In this document: piece after piece, positions 5,020 to 5,644 of the stretch
How positions within the stretch are numbered: the stretch's first letter is position 1
How the letters are laid out: the number at the start of each line of letters is the position of its first letter
Assembly: GCA_021844725.1 (NCBI GenBank)
Contig: JAKBSX010000237.1
Location: forward strand, 1-5,644
Direction of reading: 5' to 3'
Origin: Actinomycetes bacterium
GTDB taxonomy: Bacteria > Actinomycetota > Acidimicrobiia > Acidimicrobiales > Acidimicrobiaceae
Length of the DNA: 5,644 nt
The notes under the pieces: model-generated
The model's input: the letters and a program-made list of their open reading frames with translations, nothing else
Told to the model about the DNA's origin: nothing
Database searches by the model: none
Made by a program: the position numbers and the translations under genes

Positions 5020-5644
5020 TTGGAAAATGGATGGGATCGCTTTCTAACCGAGCGTGACAGGGCAGTATTGAATGCAACGTCGTGGGCCAAGAAGGAAAGT
5101 TTTGGACTTGGCTCACGACCAGCGTTAATTGTTGTTGATGATTACTATGCCGCGCTTGGCCTTCCGAAAATGGATCTATTTGATGCGGTTTCGGAATGGC
5201 CTTCTTCGTGTGGGCTCGAGGGTTGGAAAGCAATAGATGCGACAGTCTCCCTGGTTGAAATGTCACGAGCAGCAGGTATTCCCATTTGTTTCACAACTTC
5301 ATTTCAGCACAAGCCAAGTCCATGGAATCGCAAAGGGTCTTCTGCTCGGAGAAGAAACCTTTCTGGGATAGACCCGTACGCGATTGTGGATGAACTTGGA
5401 GTTAGCGAAGAAGATATTGTGATCGAGAAGTCTGTGCCCAGTGCATTACAGGGCACCTCGCTTGAGATCATATTGAGATCTCTTGGCTGTGACACCGTTT
5501 TGATATGCGGCGAAGCAACAAGTGGTTGTGTAAGAGCAACGGTAGTGGATGCTTGTTGCGCTGGATTCAAAGTTGGGATCGTAGCGGAATGCTGTTTTGA
5601 CAGGTTTGAAGCTTCACACTGGATGAGCTTATTTGACATGGACC
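5020..5644 (+). CDS. Isochorismatase-family cysteine amidohydrolase (N-carbamoylsarcosine amidase-like), 3' end outside the window
   Basis: Partial gene with 208 codons present and no stop. Members of this cytoplasmic family hydrolyse amides, carbamoyl compounds, biuret, nicotinamide or isochorismate with an Asp-Lys-Cys triad. Candidate residues here are Asp40 (ALIVVDDY), Lys137 (VIEKSVPSAL) and Cys170 (ATSGCVRATVVDA). The Lys-to-Cys distance of 33 equals that of N-carbamoylsarcosine amidase (Lys144, Cys177), and the Asp-to-Lys distance is close (97 against 93). The GEATSGCVRAT block and the SHWMSLFDMD end segment are typical of amidohydrolase members rather than isochorismate hydrolases, which carry an added carrier domain in EntB-type proteins. 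An N-terminal extension of about 32 residues precedes the core, as in the carbamoylsarcosine branch. Family proteins usually run about 180-265 residues, so only the C-terminal tail is missing. The start is TTG. It lies 60 bases after the binding-protein gene, same strand, and is probably the fifth gene of the operon. Biuret or other ureido hydrolase activity is an alternative. Confidence 0.88.
   Translation, partial: MENGWDRFLTERDRAVLNATSWAKKESFGLGSRPALIVVDDYYAALGLPKMDLFDAVSEWPSSCGLEGWKAIDATVSLVEMSRAAGIPICFTTSFQHKPSPWNRKGSSARRRNLSGIDPYAIVDELGVSEEDIVIEKSVPSALQGTSLEIILRSLGCDTVLICGEATSGCVRATVVDACCAGFKVGIVAECCFDRFEASHWMSLFDMD

Noticed and set aside
5006..5639. Two minus-strand open frames (86 and 111 codons) covering the right end
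   Set aside because: They are shadows of the TTG-started isochorismatase-family gene, which carries an intact triad; the minus products have no family signature.

Overview
The window looks like a bacterial chromosome segment, most plausibly from a moderate-GC member of the Actinomycetota. Acidimicrobiia-like is a guess, not a demonstration. The main clue is the substrate-binding lipoprotein, whose lipobox Cys is followed by a long Ser/Thr/Ala-rich linker, a style common in actinobacterial lipoproteins. No rRNA, tRNA, CRISPR array or insertion sequence is visible.

Left part (1 to about 900, minus strand): a decayed AAA-type ATPase gene of the AAA_14/DUF4143 kind. It has lost the 5' end that would encode the Walker A loop, it carries a one-base frameshift near 334, and it runs off the left edge. 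Between about 902 and 1116 lies a 215-base, visibly AT-rich control region. It holds a strong sigma-70-like promoter (TTGACA, 17 bp, TATGAT), a 17-bp near-palindrome at the expected transcription start, and a 27-bp dyad about 40 bases upstream of the -35 box.

Right part (1117 to 5644, plus strand): a tightly packed apparent operon of five genes. In order these are a nitrilase-superfamily amidohydrolase, an ABC ATPase, an ABC permease (ATGA overlap with the ATPase), a substrate-binding lipoprotein, and an isochorismatase-family cysteine amidohydrolase cut off by the window end. The last gene starts at TTG (5020), directly after an in-frame TAA, with a good ribosome binding site.

Together these genes suggest uptake of a small nitrogen compound through a NitT/TauT-class importer, followed by hydrolysis of C-N bonds by two unrelated Cys hydrolases (Glu-Lys-Cys and Asp-Lys-Cys triads). 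An amide, nitrile, ureido or N-carbamoyl compound is the likely type of substrate. The exact compound cannot be read from the sequence. The combination of two different C-N hydrolases with one dedicated importer is the most interesting aspect of the window.
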